Part shown: positions 12,201 through 21,520 of the stretch, piece after piece
Position numbering within the stretch: the first letter of the stretch is position 1
Layout of the letters: every line of letters begins with the position of its first letter
From: Spirogloea muscicola
Taxonomy: Eukaryota; Streptophyta; Zygnematophyceae; Spirogloeales; Spirogloeaceae
DNA: 27,084 bases
Assembly (NCBI GenBank): GCA_009602725.1
Contig: WELB01000009.1
Location: 661,383-688,466, forward strand
Direction of reading: 5' to 3'
The notes under the pieces: model-generated
The model's database searches: none
The model's input: only the letters and a program-made list of their open reading frames with translations
Told to the model about the DNA's origin: nothing
Made by a program: the position numbers and the translations under genes

Positions 12201-15200
12201 TTGTTTTGCCTGCTTGAATGACTTTCAGAAAATTTAGCTGCATGTACAAAGATCAGTACTCTGCTAGGCACTCACAAAAAGATCGAGAACAGAAGCCTAG
12301 TTAAGGCCACTATCAGGTACTTAATTCTCATTGTTAGTTACTAGCTTAGATCAGCAAGCCAGTTTGCTTCCTTTACTTTGTCATCGCACTAAGAGCCTTC
12401 TGTTGTGGCCTTGAGAAGGCCAAGGACACCAATCTAGTGTGGTCTCCTTTCAAGTGAAACCCTTCTTACTGTATGTTGAAGGCGGAGCAAGTGAATCTTC
12501 TACGAGAAAGCAATGCCATGCTGCGTGAGGAAAACAGACGTAGCTTCGAGGACAGTCGAGTACGGCCTCCGCCAATTCCTGCATGCAGACTCTACGTACA
12601 TGGTTTCCTTGCAATCAAGTGTTTCAGTACGCATTGCTTGGCTGAGTGCTTCGCTTGAAGTCCATCGAATTTGTATCTTTCTCCGGATAAAAGTGCATGA
12701 ACAGAAGTGCATGACTTGTGATGGCTTGGCAGACATGGAGGGAGAAGTTGCGGAAGCTGCAGGATGAGCAGGCTCCACTCCACGCGAAAGTGAGAGAAAA
12801 GCAAGTTGAGCTAGAAGCCTCAGGGAAAGAGATTGAGACGTACAAGGCAGAAGCTCATCGCTGGCAGACTCGTGTGAACCAGGTGCCAAGCTAGTCCTGC
12901 TCATTCAATAAGAGTTGTTGACCTTTCAGCTTAACAGTATGGACCTACAGTACAGGATGATGTTGCACGTGTTGCCAGTGCATTGCAAGGCACCACTTAT
13001 GTGTAGAACTCTCTAAGATGCTATTGCAGTTCCAACTTGATCGCAGCTATTGCTTGAATATAGATGTCAGATCACTTGTCTATGTGAACCATGTGCAGTT
13101 ACTGGAGAAGTACAAAGCCGTGGATCTCGATGAGTACCAGCGTGTGCAGTCAGAGCTTGACGAAAGCATGGTGAGGTGATGATAGGCTCCGCATTGGCAG
13201 CATTGTGTTTGATGCGTGACAAGAAAGTAGCAGGACCCTACTTACTCCAGCAAAGGGTATTATCTTTGTACCTTTGTATTTTGGAAGCTGCTTGGCGAGT
13301 AGGTGATTATAAAAAGGCTGTTATTCTTGTCCATCTGCATCCACAGCGTGCTATTCAGAGCAAGGACGAAGAGGTTGATGCACTCAAGAAGAAGATGGCA
13401 GAGATAGAGGAGGAATTGAAGAAGCGCACGGCGTCAGAGACGAGGGTGAAAGAGCTTGAGCAAAATCTACAAGAGCAGCGCAGCCGTGCCACCAAGTTGG
13501 ACGAGGAACTTGTAAGTATTCTCATACGTTCCTCAACTTTGCCAAACTTTTCGCTACATGCAGATCGCTCTTCCTTGTCTTTGAGCAATTTGGCTGCTTG
13601 CAAGATCCACTGCATGTACCCTGGCAAAGTTCCAAGAACAAGCTGACAATGATCAAGAACAGGTGACAGCCCGACTTGAAAAGCGCAGGATAGAATTACT
13701 GGCCTCTAGACACAAGGTACATGCTACTACGTGTGCACACTTCTACTCTTCATGTCTGATGCAAACATCTTCTATACCCCTGTTTGTCTGTGTTTGTTTC
13801 TATCTCTCTCGAGGTGGGTACAAGACAAGCAGTATATGACTCACAACTACAGGCCTTCTCTTTTCATTGTCACTACAATCTTGTCACGAACGTGGTCATG
13901 GTCATCATGTAGCTGAAGCAGCCAAGCACTGGTATCGTCTACAGGCCAGGTATGAGCAGGTATCAAAAGAGAAGGATGAAGGAAGGGAGAAAGGGCACGA
14001 GCAGTTGCTGAAGGAGCGGGATGCGCTGCGGTCTGAGAAGGAGAATGTCAGGAAGGAACTTGACAAGGAGCGAGAAGTTGCTCTCAAGGCGAAGGAAGAG
14101 TCGACCAAAGAGAGGGAGAGCTTGCTGAAGCAGGTGCAGGACTTGAAAGCCGCAGTCGAGAGAGGTAACATCTCATCCTCCTCGTCTATCGTTTGCAGCT
14201 GATCACTAGTGATTGCATGCCACAATCCTAAATGCCTCTAATTGTGCTGCCTTGGTGCTCGTAAGATGCGCTTAGGACTGCCATTCCTGGTGCTCCTCCT
14301 GCTGTTTGTCAAGGGCTGCCAGGACAGACTGACAAAGTGACTTTGGCATTAGTACCTGAATGTATGTTCAGTAAATGAGAACACCAAACATGAAAGCTCA
14401 TGTGATTGAGGGTTTGTGTATGTTCCTGTCAGGTAACCATGCCGTTGGCAATAGCGAGGCTTCTTCTAAAGCTAGGGAGCAGAAGCTGCAGGTCAGTCAT
14501 CATGAGGAGGAGAGTGGTGTGGGCTTCTTGACCGGTTATCCAGCTTGCAGTTGTAGGGGTATAGTTGTTGCCACCTGTTGTCTATCTTAAGGTTCAGTAG
14601 TTCAGTAGTTGCAATGATACTCTCTGCTTACAGATTGTGGAAAGGCTCCTGAATGAGGAGAAGCAAAAGAGGAAGAAAAATGCTACGGACTTCACCAGTG
14701 TTGCTGATCGAGCAAATCAGGTCCGTTCCTGATCACAACCCAAGCGTGGGTGAGATGTTGTACTGCAGCTATTTAGAGTGTCAAATTGCCCATATTTTTG
14801 CACCCTGTGGCTAGGCGAAGCCTCAGAACTGCTTCTCACAATGGATGTGACGTTGCAGAAACACCAAGACGTGCTGGCTCAAGTCGAAGTCTTGCGAGCA
14901 GAGCTTAACAACTTGCGGTCAAAGGTGCGTTGCCTGATTCATTGCCATAGCTGTCAATCACATGTGTAGATGCAACAAGGACACCATGGATGTTTCTTCA
15001 CGGACCTTGATTCACATGTGTACCATCTGTCAGCTCCTGGTTGCACGTTTTCGTGACAGTATCTTGTGTTGTGCACACCTGGGTGCTGCAGCCAGACGGA
15101 AACAGCAAGCCTCTTGGGGAATTGCCAGCCGAGGTGGCCCTTGCCAAGGCGTCAGAGTCCTATACGACAGCAATCTCCGACTTGCAGCAAGCAGGTGCAG

Positions 15201-18200
15201 CCCATGGAGAGGGGGAGGCAGCAAAGGCTGGCACGGGGCCATCAAATCCCGAAGACGGGTCAGCGACCGTGGTGCCACAGCAGCAGGCGCCCGCTGGGCT
15301 GCCACCGGTTACGGCTGCCGCACCATCAAGTGAGCCACCAAGCCAGCCAGTCGCTGCTGCAACAGCGGTCATGCCCAGTAGAGCCGCCGCTGCCACTACT
15401 TCGCCAGCAAAGGCTGCCATGCCACCGGCAGCGCCCACACCTGCACATGCGCCTGCAGCAACCGAAGCGCGGCAGATCAGCGGTACAGGGTCGACTATCT
15501 CCACGACTGGCTCTGGTACCATGAGGCCCACCGGCGCAGGCGGCAGAGGCAGAGCAGTGCCGGCTGGACGCGGCGTGCTGGGGCCTGGCAGCCTTCGCCG
15601 CCCTCCTTTCTCGCAGCCCACTAAGGGCGCAGCGGGGGGCAGAGGTGGGGGCAGAGGTGTAGCGAAGGACGACCTCACCGAAAGGGCTGCATTCATGGAG
15701 GCGCAGCTCAGGCAGATGCTCCTGTCAGGCCAGCAGCGCGGGACTCCTGCTGCCCCAGAAGCAGCCGCCGCTGCCGGCGCCACTGCTGTCGCCAAGGACC
15801 CTTCTCCCGAAGGAGAGAGGAAAGCGGAGGGGGATGAGAAGGCAGAGGAGGTGAAGACTGACGGCGGAGCAGAGCGGGAGGGCCATGGAGAGGAAGGCGA
15901 AATTAAGGAGGAGAAGGAGGCAGAGGAGGTGACCACTATTCTCACACTCAATATGCCCTTCTTATGTGATAGCTGAGCCTAGTATGAAGATATATCGTGT
16001 TAAGTTGCTCTGGCCCTCGACTTTGCTCATTGCGCACCTGACGGCATCACTTGGGCTGACGAAAGCTCCTCTGGTAATGACTGGCTGAGCAGGGTACACG
16101 AAGAACATTGAGACGTTTCGTCCGACCAATGATCGGCACAGCACCGGCACCTCCCGCGGCTCCGACGACCTCCCGCCCGTTGCCAGTGACCACCAAGGCT
16201 CCAGATCAGACACAAGCACCGCCTGCAAGGGTTACCACTGCTGCTGCTACTACTGCTGCTGCCCCGGTGGAAAGCAGCAGGGACCCAACCACTGAAGCGC
16301 AAGGCACCCCCATTGAGGTCGCAAGTGGCGGCCCACAACCGGCTACTCTGGCTCCGACTGCAGAGCCCACCAAGTCTGCGGTTGCCTCCGGCCTTGGTTC
16401 AGAGATTGTGCTGCTTGGGAAGCGGCCCGTGCCTGAAGCAGAGGGAGATACTCCACCGGCAGCAAGTGCAGATGCTGCTCCTCTTGAGGGTGGTGGTCCT
16501 CCGGCCGCCAAGCGCGTACGAGAAGTTGGTGCCGCACAGAGGGCTGATCTACAGGAGCCGGAAGCAGGCACGACTGATGGTGCTCCTGCTGCCGCTGAGC
16601 CTGGCAAGGATCTGGCTGCAGAGGTTGGCAATGCAGCGGCAGCTGATGCTTCCACTGAGCTGGTTGGTGTTTTCGTGGAGACCATCACTGTCACGCCTAT
16701 GAGCATTGCAATTGAGGAGGAAGTGATTCTAGATGATGTTGCAGAAGCTGCCGCAGTAGAAGCAGAAGGTGTTGAGGAGGAAGAGCAGCAGACGCTCGAG
16801 GTGGGTGAGGCAGAGGAGCAGGTGGCAAAGCGGCCGCGTACAGAGGAGGCGGAGGCGGGGCCAGAGAAGCACGAGGAGACCGACATGGACCAGGTGGTGG
16901 AGGATGTTCCTGCTGCGGACGCCGAGGAGGGCGAGATTGAGGTCGCTCCTGGGCTTCCACAAGCCCAGGACACAAATACGGAGGCAAGGAGCTTGGCTGT
17001 GCAGACCGCAGCCACTTATGAAGACCAGCAGCTGGAGATGGGTGAAGTGGCAGTCGGCGAGGTAGCCCATGATGCGGGGATGCTTGAGGCTGAAGCACCG
17101 GCTCTGCCAAGTGCACAGGACAACGAGGTCGCCATGGAGGAGGCAGGCGAGCAGCTCGATGAGGCAACAGCAGCTGCTGTCACTGCAGAGCCTGCCGCTG
17201 ATACTGAGGCCCCAACGAACGTTGGCGATGAGGCAACGGCGCCCACGAGCCAAGTGGAAGGAGCCCCAGTAATAGATGGTACTTCTGGCGAAGAGGGTGC
17301 CAGTGCACAAGCCAAGGACGCGGCTGCTGAGGCGCAGCAGCTGGCCCCAGCCTCTGTCAGCACCGATGCTCCAAGCGAGCCAGTCCCTCCTCAGGAGTCG
17401 CCGGTCCGCATCACGCGCCGAGTCACAGCCGCTGCCCGAGGCCGAGGCCGGTTGTCCGTTGGAAAGGTGGCTGTTCTTCTGACAAGCTCTAGTGGTTGCT
17501 TGGCTCAGGAGTGGCTTTGTCTGAACTTAGTAGAAATTTGGTAGCTACAGGTAAGCTCTGCTTTGCTCGCTTGAAGCATGAGCTCATGTGCATATAGGAG
17601 GTGGTTGTAATCTGTTACTAGGAGCTTGTGTTGTGTCAGGAACCTCAAAAGGCAGGCGAAGGTCTCCTGCCAGTACCTGGCATGGGAGCAACATCCACTG
17701 GCAGTCCGGTACAGGAGAGGGCCAGTCAGGGGGCTGCGCTCCAGCTGCCAGCCAGTGGGGGAGTGAGCATGCCCGCAGTCGGCTCCCCGAGGCGAGGAGG
17801 CAAGGTCTCGCCTCCTGGGCGCAGGGCAGTGCCACCGTCGCCGGGAACACGGTCCGGCCGCGGCAAGGCTGGGGCAGCACAAAAACTCATGAAGGTGAAT
17901 GAGTACCCTCGCCTGTCTGGCATTGCCGTGCAGCCTGTTGCTTGTGACCTCAATTCTCACTGCAAGGTGCCAAATAACTCGCTTCTGCACTCACTTGTCT
18001 CTTGAGCTCCTGTGATTTTCAGGCGGTCAAGGAAACGCGCGTGGGCCATGCAGCTCGGGGGGGCGGCACTGCCAGGGGAGGGCGTCTCATCTCCTTGCAG
18101 GGTGCACCCAGTAAGAGTCCTTTGTGCAACTGCCTCGAGACAGTGCTTGACAAAAAGGATTGCGCTTACTTGCAGGTCCTTTTGGCACTGGCTTTGCATG

Positions 18201-18336
18201 GTATACCTCCTTAGAAGCACGAATGATGTACTTACCAGGTTCGTCTGGAGATATGATGGACTCCTTACGGAGCTCGTCTGACATGCTCAGGTCGTGGAGT
18301 TCCGCCACCTCCGGCATCTACAAATGCACCGGCTGA
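444..18336 (+). CDS. NUA: Nuclear pore anchor (TPR/Mlp-type nuclear basket protein), about 52 exons
   Basis: This is the plant-type homologue of TPR/Mlp1/Mlp2, the long coiled-coil filament of the nuclear basket. In known family members it anchors at the inner face of the nuclear pore and acts in mRNA export, SUMO homeostasis and spindle checkpoint control. The ATG at 444 has a good context (GCAGCCATGC) and opens with MPTFMPDDEL, close to the start of plant NUA. Diagnostic blocks include TCSLIEQKYM (exon 2), NASIKSYLDKI (exon 3), SGTALAASLLRDGWS then YEKYQEA (exons 11-12), REWADSKRELEQERSHARD (exon 27), VIRYLRRSKET (exon 36), NLLRESNAMLREEN (exon 39) and RRFVRPMIGTAP (exon 49). Joining the GT-AG exons keeps one open frame of about 2,520 residues, somewhat longer than Arabidopsis NUA (about 2,090). 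Exon coordinates are given in the block entries. Least certain are exons 17 and 29, the acceptor of exon 42 and the last exons; an unspliced ending would stop at 18214. The assignment rests on remembered NUA sequence, not a database search. Confidence 0.94.
3546..5816 (+). other. NUA: NUA exons 10-16: most conserved TPR/Mlp segment (residues about 336-604)
   Basis: Exons: 3546-3691, 3855-3966, 4219-4360, 4528-4631, 4770-4838, 5207-5335, 5712-5816. Introns after exons 10 and 12 are phase 2 and phase 1, and joining them restores L (exon 10/11) and D (exon 12/13) and keeps the frame. The segment contains the best family signature in the gene, SGTALAASLLRDGWS followed by LSTMYEKYQEAADAWRHE. It continues with VVEGKLKEA, ADLRKKDRDI, VTVLLKEG, an acidic stretch and DAIITERL, then VKDIHSLVEHNTQLRTLA. 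In yeast and animal homologues this part lies near the pore-binding region. The intron after exon 11 contains a T-rich stretch (4078-4139). Confidence 0.92.
5969..9749 (+). other. NUA: NUA exons 17-31: central coiled coil (residues about 605-1029)
   Basis: Exons: 5969-5998, 6049-6162, 6405-6498, 6609-6679, 6837-6910, 7034-7136, 7289-7423, 7615-7713, 7901-7942, 8234-8287, 8478-8657, 8919-8966, 9185-9256, 9349-9432, 9675-9749. Introns after exons 19 (phase 1) and 21 (phase 2) are the only non-phase-0 ones. Family-like runs are MFKRLYQEE, QTITDYQKRIRDSAEAV, AAEESSRRLSIE, ERRASEEVSSLSQKVHHLQ, REWADSKRELEQERSHARD and YKRISVANEEALNSMSKAH. Exon 17 is a 30-nt microexon followed by a 50-nt intron. Exon 29 is supported by frame and splice signals but has little recognisable similarity, so both are tentative. 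Confidence 0.85.
9966..14924 (+). other. NUA: NUA exons 32-47: distal coiled coil (residues about 1030-1618)
   Basis: Exons: 9966-10124, 10405-10518, 10718-10834, 11014-11106, 11337-11468, 11830-11883, 12079-12192, 12482-12559, 12733-12882, 13099-13170, 13347-13511, 13630-13716, 13945-14164, 14433-14491, 14634-14720, 14859-14924. Only the intron after exon 44 is not phase 0; it splits a Gly codon. Landmarks are WREAQNNYEQQ, VIRYLRRSKET, VEAELALLKQERGRLLKQ, NLLRESNAMLREEN, KAVDLDEYQRVQSEL, RYEQVSKEKDE and GNHAVGNSEAS before KAREQKLQ. These match the order of plant NUA. The acceptor of exon 42 could also be 12 nt downstream (start 13359), which also keeps the frame. Confidence 0.88.
11119..11205. 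repeat. AT-rich low-complexity repeat in NUA intron 35
   Basis: Irregular tandem copies of ACTCATATT/ATTCATAT, with CATGTAGTAT occurring twice, make up most of the first half of this intron (11107-11336). It is a simple-sequence tract that does not interrupt an exon. Confidence 0.75.
15092..15928 (+). other. NUA: NUA exon 48: Pro/Ala-rich tail with Arg-Gly patch
   Basis: This single 279-codon exon begins the tail just after the coiled coil. The start (PDGNSKPLGEL, then ALAKASESYTTAISDLQQA) is helix-like. It is followed by a long Ala/Pro/Ser/Thr/Gln-rich disordered stretch, then GAGGRGRAVPAGRGVLGPGS and GAAGGRGGGRG (about 15532-15660), a short helix-like MEAQLRQMLL, and a charged E/K-rich end. 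Arg-Gly patches are common in RNA- or protein-binding disordered tails, and plant NUA carries Arg-Gly repeats at its C-terminus. The exon ends at GAGGAG with donor GTGACC. The long antisense open frame over 15160-15951 is a composition artefact. Confidence 0.88.
16093..17466 (+). other. NUA: NUA exon 49: large acidic tail exon with basic clusters
   Basis: At 458 codons this is the largest exon. It opens with GTRRTLRRFVRPMIG, matching the conserved R-R-x-VRP block of plant NUA. After that come basic clusters resembling nuclear localisation signals, GKRPVPEAEG (about 16420), AAKRVRE (about 16505) and AKRPRTEE (about 16826), embedded in a very acidic Ala/Glu-rich sequence. The acidic part includes DAEEGEIEV (about 16920), the counterpart of the EEGE motif of NUA. 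It ends RITRRVTAAARGRGRLSVGK, an Arg-Gly segment. Low-complexity disordered sequence like this is normal for TPR tails. Confidence 0.92.
17640..18336 (+). other. NUA: NUA exons 50-52: C-terminal end, two possible stops
   Basis: Exon 50 (17640-17894) continues the frame with a Ser/Pro/Gly tail including SPRRGGKVSPPGRRAV and SGRGKAGAA. Exon 51 starts at 18023 (AVKETRVGHAARGGGTARGG). If unspliced it stops at 18212-18214. A good donor (GTAAGAGT at 18111) and a TGCAG acceptor (exon 52 from 18176) instead give an open frame to a TGA at 18334-18336. A second acceptor ending at 18238 is in the same frame. I prefer the spliced form because the donor and acceptor resemble the others in the gene. Confidence 0.7.
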
Positions 18337-19458
18337 TACCGATAAGAAGGAGCCGGATGGTCAGGGATCGTAGCTTTTGCCAACCTAGAAGGGGTTCTTG
18401 GAGAGAGAGGGCTTGGCATGTAGCTGGACATTGTCTGCTGTTGGCGAGCTATGCAACTCTTTGAGGATAGAGGAGTGATCGCTTGCAGGCAAAGAAGTAG
18501 GGCAGGCGACAGTTTCAAACCATCTGCGCAGATTTGCGCGAGATTGCCGCATTTAGATGTTAACAGGATGATTGTGTTTCTGCTGATGAGCTTGAGCAGT
18601 CAAGCTGAGGGGAAAGTGTTGGCTTCAGAGAAACGGTTATAGTCAACTGCCAGTCCAAGCATGCCCGTACAGAGTGACAGGTAGAAGACAGGCTAGAAGG
18701 AGGTCACAAAGTGAAGCAGATGACTGCTGTATTCTCAGGGCTCAGTAGCCCTGGTCGACAGCCAGTGGACTGACAGGTTGGTGAAGAACGGATTGTATGC
18801 AAGAAAAGCTGCTCGAGTTACAGAGCTGTGCACCCAGTAAAGTTGCACCAGATACAGTGACATTATTAGCAACATGACAGGTGATTGTGCATTGGAGTAC
18901 CCACGCAGAGGTTGAATTGCGAATATCAGAAGGCATTGAGCCCATGAGACATTCTCATTTAGAGCTTTGCTCTTGAGTTTTGTGTGCAAAGGAGGCTCAA
19001 GTGGCTTCTCCACGAGCAGAAGTTCTCACTATTGTGAAGCTATCTATCTGTTGAAAGCCCCAAAGGGTGCCTATCAAGAGACTGGCGAAGTGCTAGCAAC
19101 TAACTAAGAGGAAGCAGGCGGGCTGGCCTTGATCAAACGCAGCATGCGCTGGGCAAGCAGGAAGCAGAACAGCTGATGCAGCTGCTGCAATGTGCCAGGC
19201 ACAAAGAGCACTCTGTTCAGCAGTTAGCTAAGGTCGTGGACTGGCTACAGCTGGCTGCCCTCACTTGACCAGCCCACAGTAGCGCGATATGGTGCGGCTC
19301 CCCAGGAGGCCTTCAGCTATGCCTGCACCACTGCTGAAAGCAGCGCTCTGCAGGCTGCCGGCTAGCTTGTATGTGCCGGCTAGCTCGTCGTGGAGGCCTC
19401 CGCTGTAGTGTGCCGTGTGTAGTGGAGTGTGGAGGTGCTTGGTGTTGTTGTGGCACAC
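18337..19458. other. Convergent intergenic spacer, nothing recognised
   Basis: This spacer lies between the 3' ends of NUA (+) and the probable gene on the minus strand. I see no convincing coding region, RNA gene or mobile element. It should contain the 3' UTRs of both genes. A TTACA at 18818-18822 would be TGTAA on the minus strand, the usual green-algal poly(A) signal, but such a short motif is weak evidence. Confidence 0.5.
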
Positions 19459-19758
19459 TCAGTCATACTCTGCCTCGATGAGGTCGTCTGAGAGGCAGAC
19501 AAGGAGCGGGGGGGTCCGTTGCCGCCGCGAGCTCCAGGCCTTGTGGGGACTGCTCTCGTCCTCCTCCTCCTCCGAGTCAGCGTCAAAGTGCAGGTCCGAG
19601 AGCTCCTCCGTCAGGCTCCAGCTGTAGGCTTCGTCGTCCGCTGGCGTCGGCGGCGGCGGCGCAGAGCTCAGAAAGGCTTCCAGCGAGTTGAGCAGGGACG
19701 CCAGCGCCGGCAGGAGGCCGCCAGCTGCTGCAACGGACGGCAGGCGGGCGACCTCCAT
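19459..19758 (-). CDS. Probable small acidic protein of unknown function
   Basis: On the minus strand, the ATG at 19758 opens a 99-residue frame ending at TGA (19461-19459). The protein starts MEVARLPSV, has a hydrophobic LLPALASLLNSLEAFL segment that could form an amphipathic helix, then SAPPPPTPADDEA, an acidic run (DADSEEEEDESS), and ends LLVCLSDDLIEAEYD. The same frame is open upstream to an ATG at 20388 (309 residues), but that extension is Pro/Arg/Ser low complexity over a CGG tract and a strongly CT-rich stretch, which looks more like a 5' UTR. I recognise no family. The CpG-rich surroundings resemble the NUA start region and argue for a real promoter here. The gene is convergent with NUA. 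Confidence 0.45.
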   Translation of the reverse strand: MEVARLPSVAAAGGLLPALASLLNSLEAFLSSAPPPPTPADDEAYSWSLTEELSDLHFDADSEEEEDESSPHKAWSSRRQRTPPLLVCLSDDLIEAEYD

Positions 19759-20480
19759 GTCCTCGCCCGGGGCCTCCTCCTGGTGCTGGCGAGACGCTTG
19801 GACCAGGCGCAGCGGCAGCGGCAGCGGCAGCGGCGGCAGCGGCGACGGCGGCGGCGGCGGCGGCGGCTGAGGCTGGACACCGGCAACGGGAGACCGCTTG
19901 GCGTGGCGGGGGGGGGGGCGAGAGGGGAAGTGGGCGATGTGGGCGACGAAGTGGGTCTTCGGGGTGCTGCGCCTAAAGAGGGTGAGGAGAGGAAGCTCGG
20001 AGGAAGGCGAGAGGAGAGGAGGGAGGGAGGAGAGGGGGGACACGCCGGCGCCGGGGTGCCCGCCTGCACGGGGGGTGGTGGGGGCCAACAGCTCCCCCGG
20101 GCGCTCGGGCTCTCGGGCGCTGCCCGGCGCCGTCGGGCAGGCGCTCGGAAAGCTTCCCGGGCCTCCAGGGACCCGGGACACGGCCGGATTTTGTCGCGTA
20201 GCGCTGAGGCAGGTGCCCTGTGTGGGAAATCGTCTGCGGGCCTCGATCGTCGGGCCGGCCGCGTGCGTGGACCCCAGCTTCTCCCACCAGTGCGCTGTCC
20301 GGCTTGTCCCGGCCGTTAGATGGCCGCCACGTCGCGCCCGAAAAGCCGTCGAGCCCGCCGCTCGACGAGCCGGACGTCCCGCGGCCATGGGGGTGGAACA
20401 GTGGGGATGAGGAGGCCCTTGCCCGAGTCTCACTTAGTGCTAACCGCCTCGTGCCCGCCAATCTTTTAACGACTACTTTA
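19759..20480 (-). promoter_or_regulatory. CpG-rich leader/promoter of the minus-strand gene
   Basis: On the minus strand this segment is GC- and CpG-rich from about 20420 down to 19760, with a strongly CT-rich part at about 19970-20040. This is a common pattern for a long 5' UTR. Composition drops sharply to AT-richer sequence beyond 20450, which may mark the promoter edge. Open frames exist on both strands because stops are rare in GC-rich DNA, so none is called here. Confidence 0.35.
19809..19918. repeat. CGG/CAGCGG microsatellite and G-run
   Basis: CAGCGG and CGG units run from about 19809 to 19868, followed by an 11-base G homopolymer at 19908-19918. On the minus strand the triplet part reads as poly-proline in the extended frame. 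This is a likely site of length variation and sequencing error. Confidence 0.85.
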
Positions 20481-20635
20481 ACATGAAGGAGGGCAGTGTC
20501 GCCGCACCACCCGGTATGAACACATGTGGCTGCAGAAAGCGCAATTCTGCCACCAAGCCGCTTGCTGCTCACCACTTGCTTCTTCGTCGCCTTTGTGCTA
20601 GGTTATACTATGTGAGCATCCTTCGTGGTACTTAT

Positions 20636-20746
20636 TGGGAGAAGTGCTCGCCCATAAAGAAGAGTGGCTGGCAAAGCCAGCCCCAACAAGAATGGACAAT
20701 ATCCCAAGCCAAATAAAGAGGTGCCGAAAAAGAACTACACTACAAT
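20636..20746 (+). repeat. Copy B of the hairpin repeat
   Basis: Reads GAAGTGCTCGCCCAT, then GGCTGGCAAAGCCAGCC (20666-20682), then AAGAATGGACA and AGGTGCCGAAA. It is the same unit as copy C about 315 bp away in the same orientation, and the reverse of copies A and D. Confidence 0.85.
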
Positions 20747-20952
20747 CCATGCCGTTGGACTAGGACTAAGACATCAGCCAGAGGACGCTTATTGGACTGT
20801 GACAACTCTCGCCATAAAACAAGGTCTGGACGAGCCAGAACAGGATGAGACCACAGCTCATCAATTATCATCAGCAAAGTGGGTGAGAGCTGTGAAAAGG
20901 AAGTAGCAAGCTCTTGAACAAAACCGATGGACAAGTGTCGAAAGAGTCGGAA
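20747..20952. other. Spacer between repeat copies B and C
   Basis: About 200 bp of unassigned sequence lies between two same-orientation repeat copies. No gene is supported. The short open frame from 20664 runs through copy B and is not protein-like. Confidence 0.4.
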
Positions 20953-21375
20953 AGGAAGTGTTCGCCCGTAGAGAAGAGGGGGCTGGCAAAGCCAGCCCAA
21001 AAAGAATGGACAATGTCCAAAGCCAAAGAAAGAGGTGCCGAAATAGGACTACACTGGGGAAAGCAAACAAGGAGAAGAAAATGGCCGCTGAGAGCTTTGC
21101 GGGTCCGGGTCTCGGCGGAGTGCCTCCTTCCCTGCCTCGAGCTACTCGGACCTGATGTTGCTCACTCGCGGGTACTGAGCTCCCCTAGTATGTTGTCGTG
21201 ATTGGTAGAGTAGAAGGTGGTAGAGTAGAGGAGTCCTTCCTCGGCATCTCATTCTTCGGCTTTGGACACTGTACATTCTTTTTTGGGCTGGCTTTGCCAG
21301 CCCCTCTTTCTCTCTGGGCGAGCCTTCTTCTTTGCCAGCCCTTCTTCTCTATGGGCGAGCCCTTTCTTCCTAGAC
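20953..21375. mobile_element. Possible non-autonomous inverted-repeat element (copies C and D)
   Basis: Copy C (20953-21056, +) and copy D (21172-21375, -) face each other and enclose a short unique centre. Each carries the hairpin GGGCTGGC/GCCAGCCC (copy C at 20980-20998) and the half-palindrome GGACAATGTCC (21008-21018 in C). The outer ends are similar (GGAAGTGTTCGCCC on the left; the complement of the right end reads AGGAAG then GGGCTCGCCC). Together they look like roughly 100-bp terminal inverted repeats of an element of about 420 bp. No clear target-site duplication is visible. Copy D contains two internal tandem duplications: 15 bp near 21212-21230, and about 37 bp (21292-21367) that doubles the GCCAGCCC...GGGCGAGCC part. 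Confidence 0.5.
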
Positions 21376-21518
21376 CCCTACTCGCTGAGGGACGTGCCGG
21401 ATGTCCAGAATTGACGCCCGCCCGGGCAGGTCCGGCGGCCATTAACGGTCACACGGTTATACGAGGCAGAAGTCTCATTGTCCGCCTCCATCAGACGCTA
21501 GAAAGAAGTGCTAGCCCA
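21376..21518. other. Unassigned sequence before the MITE
   Basis: No gene or RNA is recognised here. It contains the left copy of the 12-bp repeat CATCAGACGCTA (21489-21500) and a hairpin-repeat fragment (21501-21520) that continues on the far side of the MITE. Confidence 0.5.
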
Positions 21519-21520
21519 TA

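Noticed and set aside
15160-15951. Long antisense open frame (263 aa) over NUA exon 48
   Set aside because: It mirrors Ala/Pro/Gly-rich codons of the sense exon, is Ser/Ala/Pro low complexity and has no independent support.
16206-17015. Long antisense open frame (269 aa) over NUA exon 49
   Set aside because: It is a composition shadow of the Ala/Glu-rich sense exon; the sense frame matches the NUA family.
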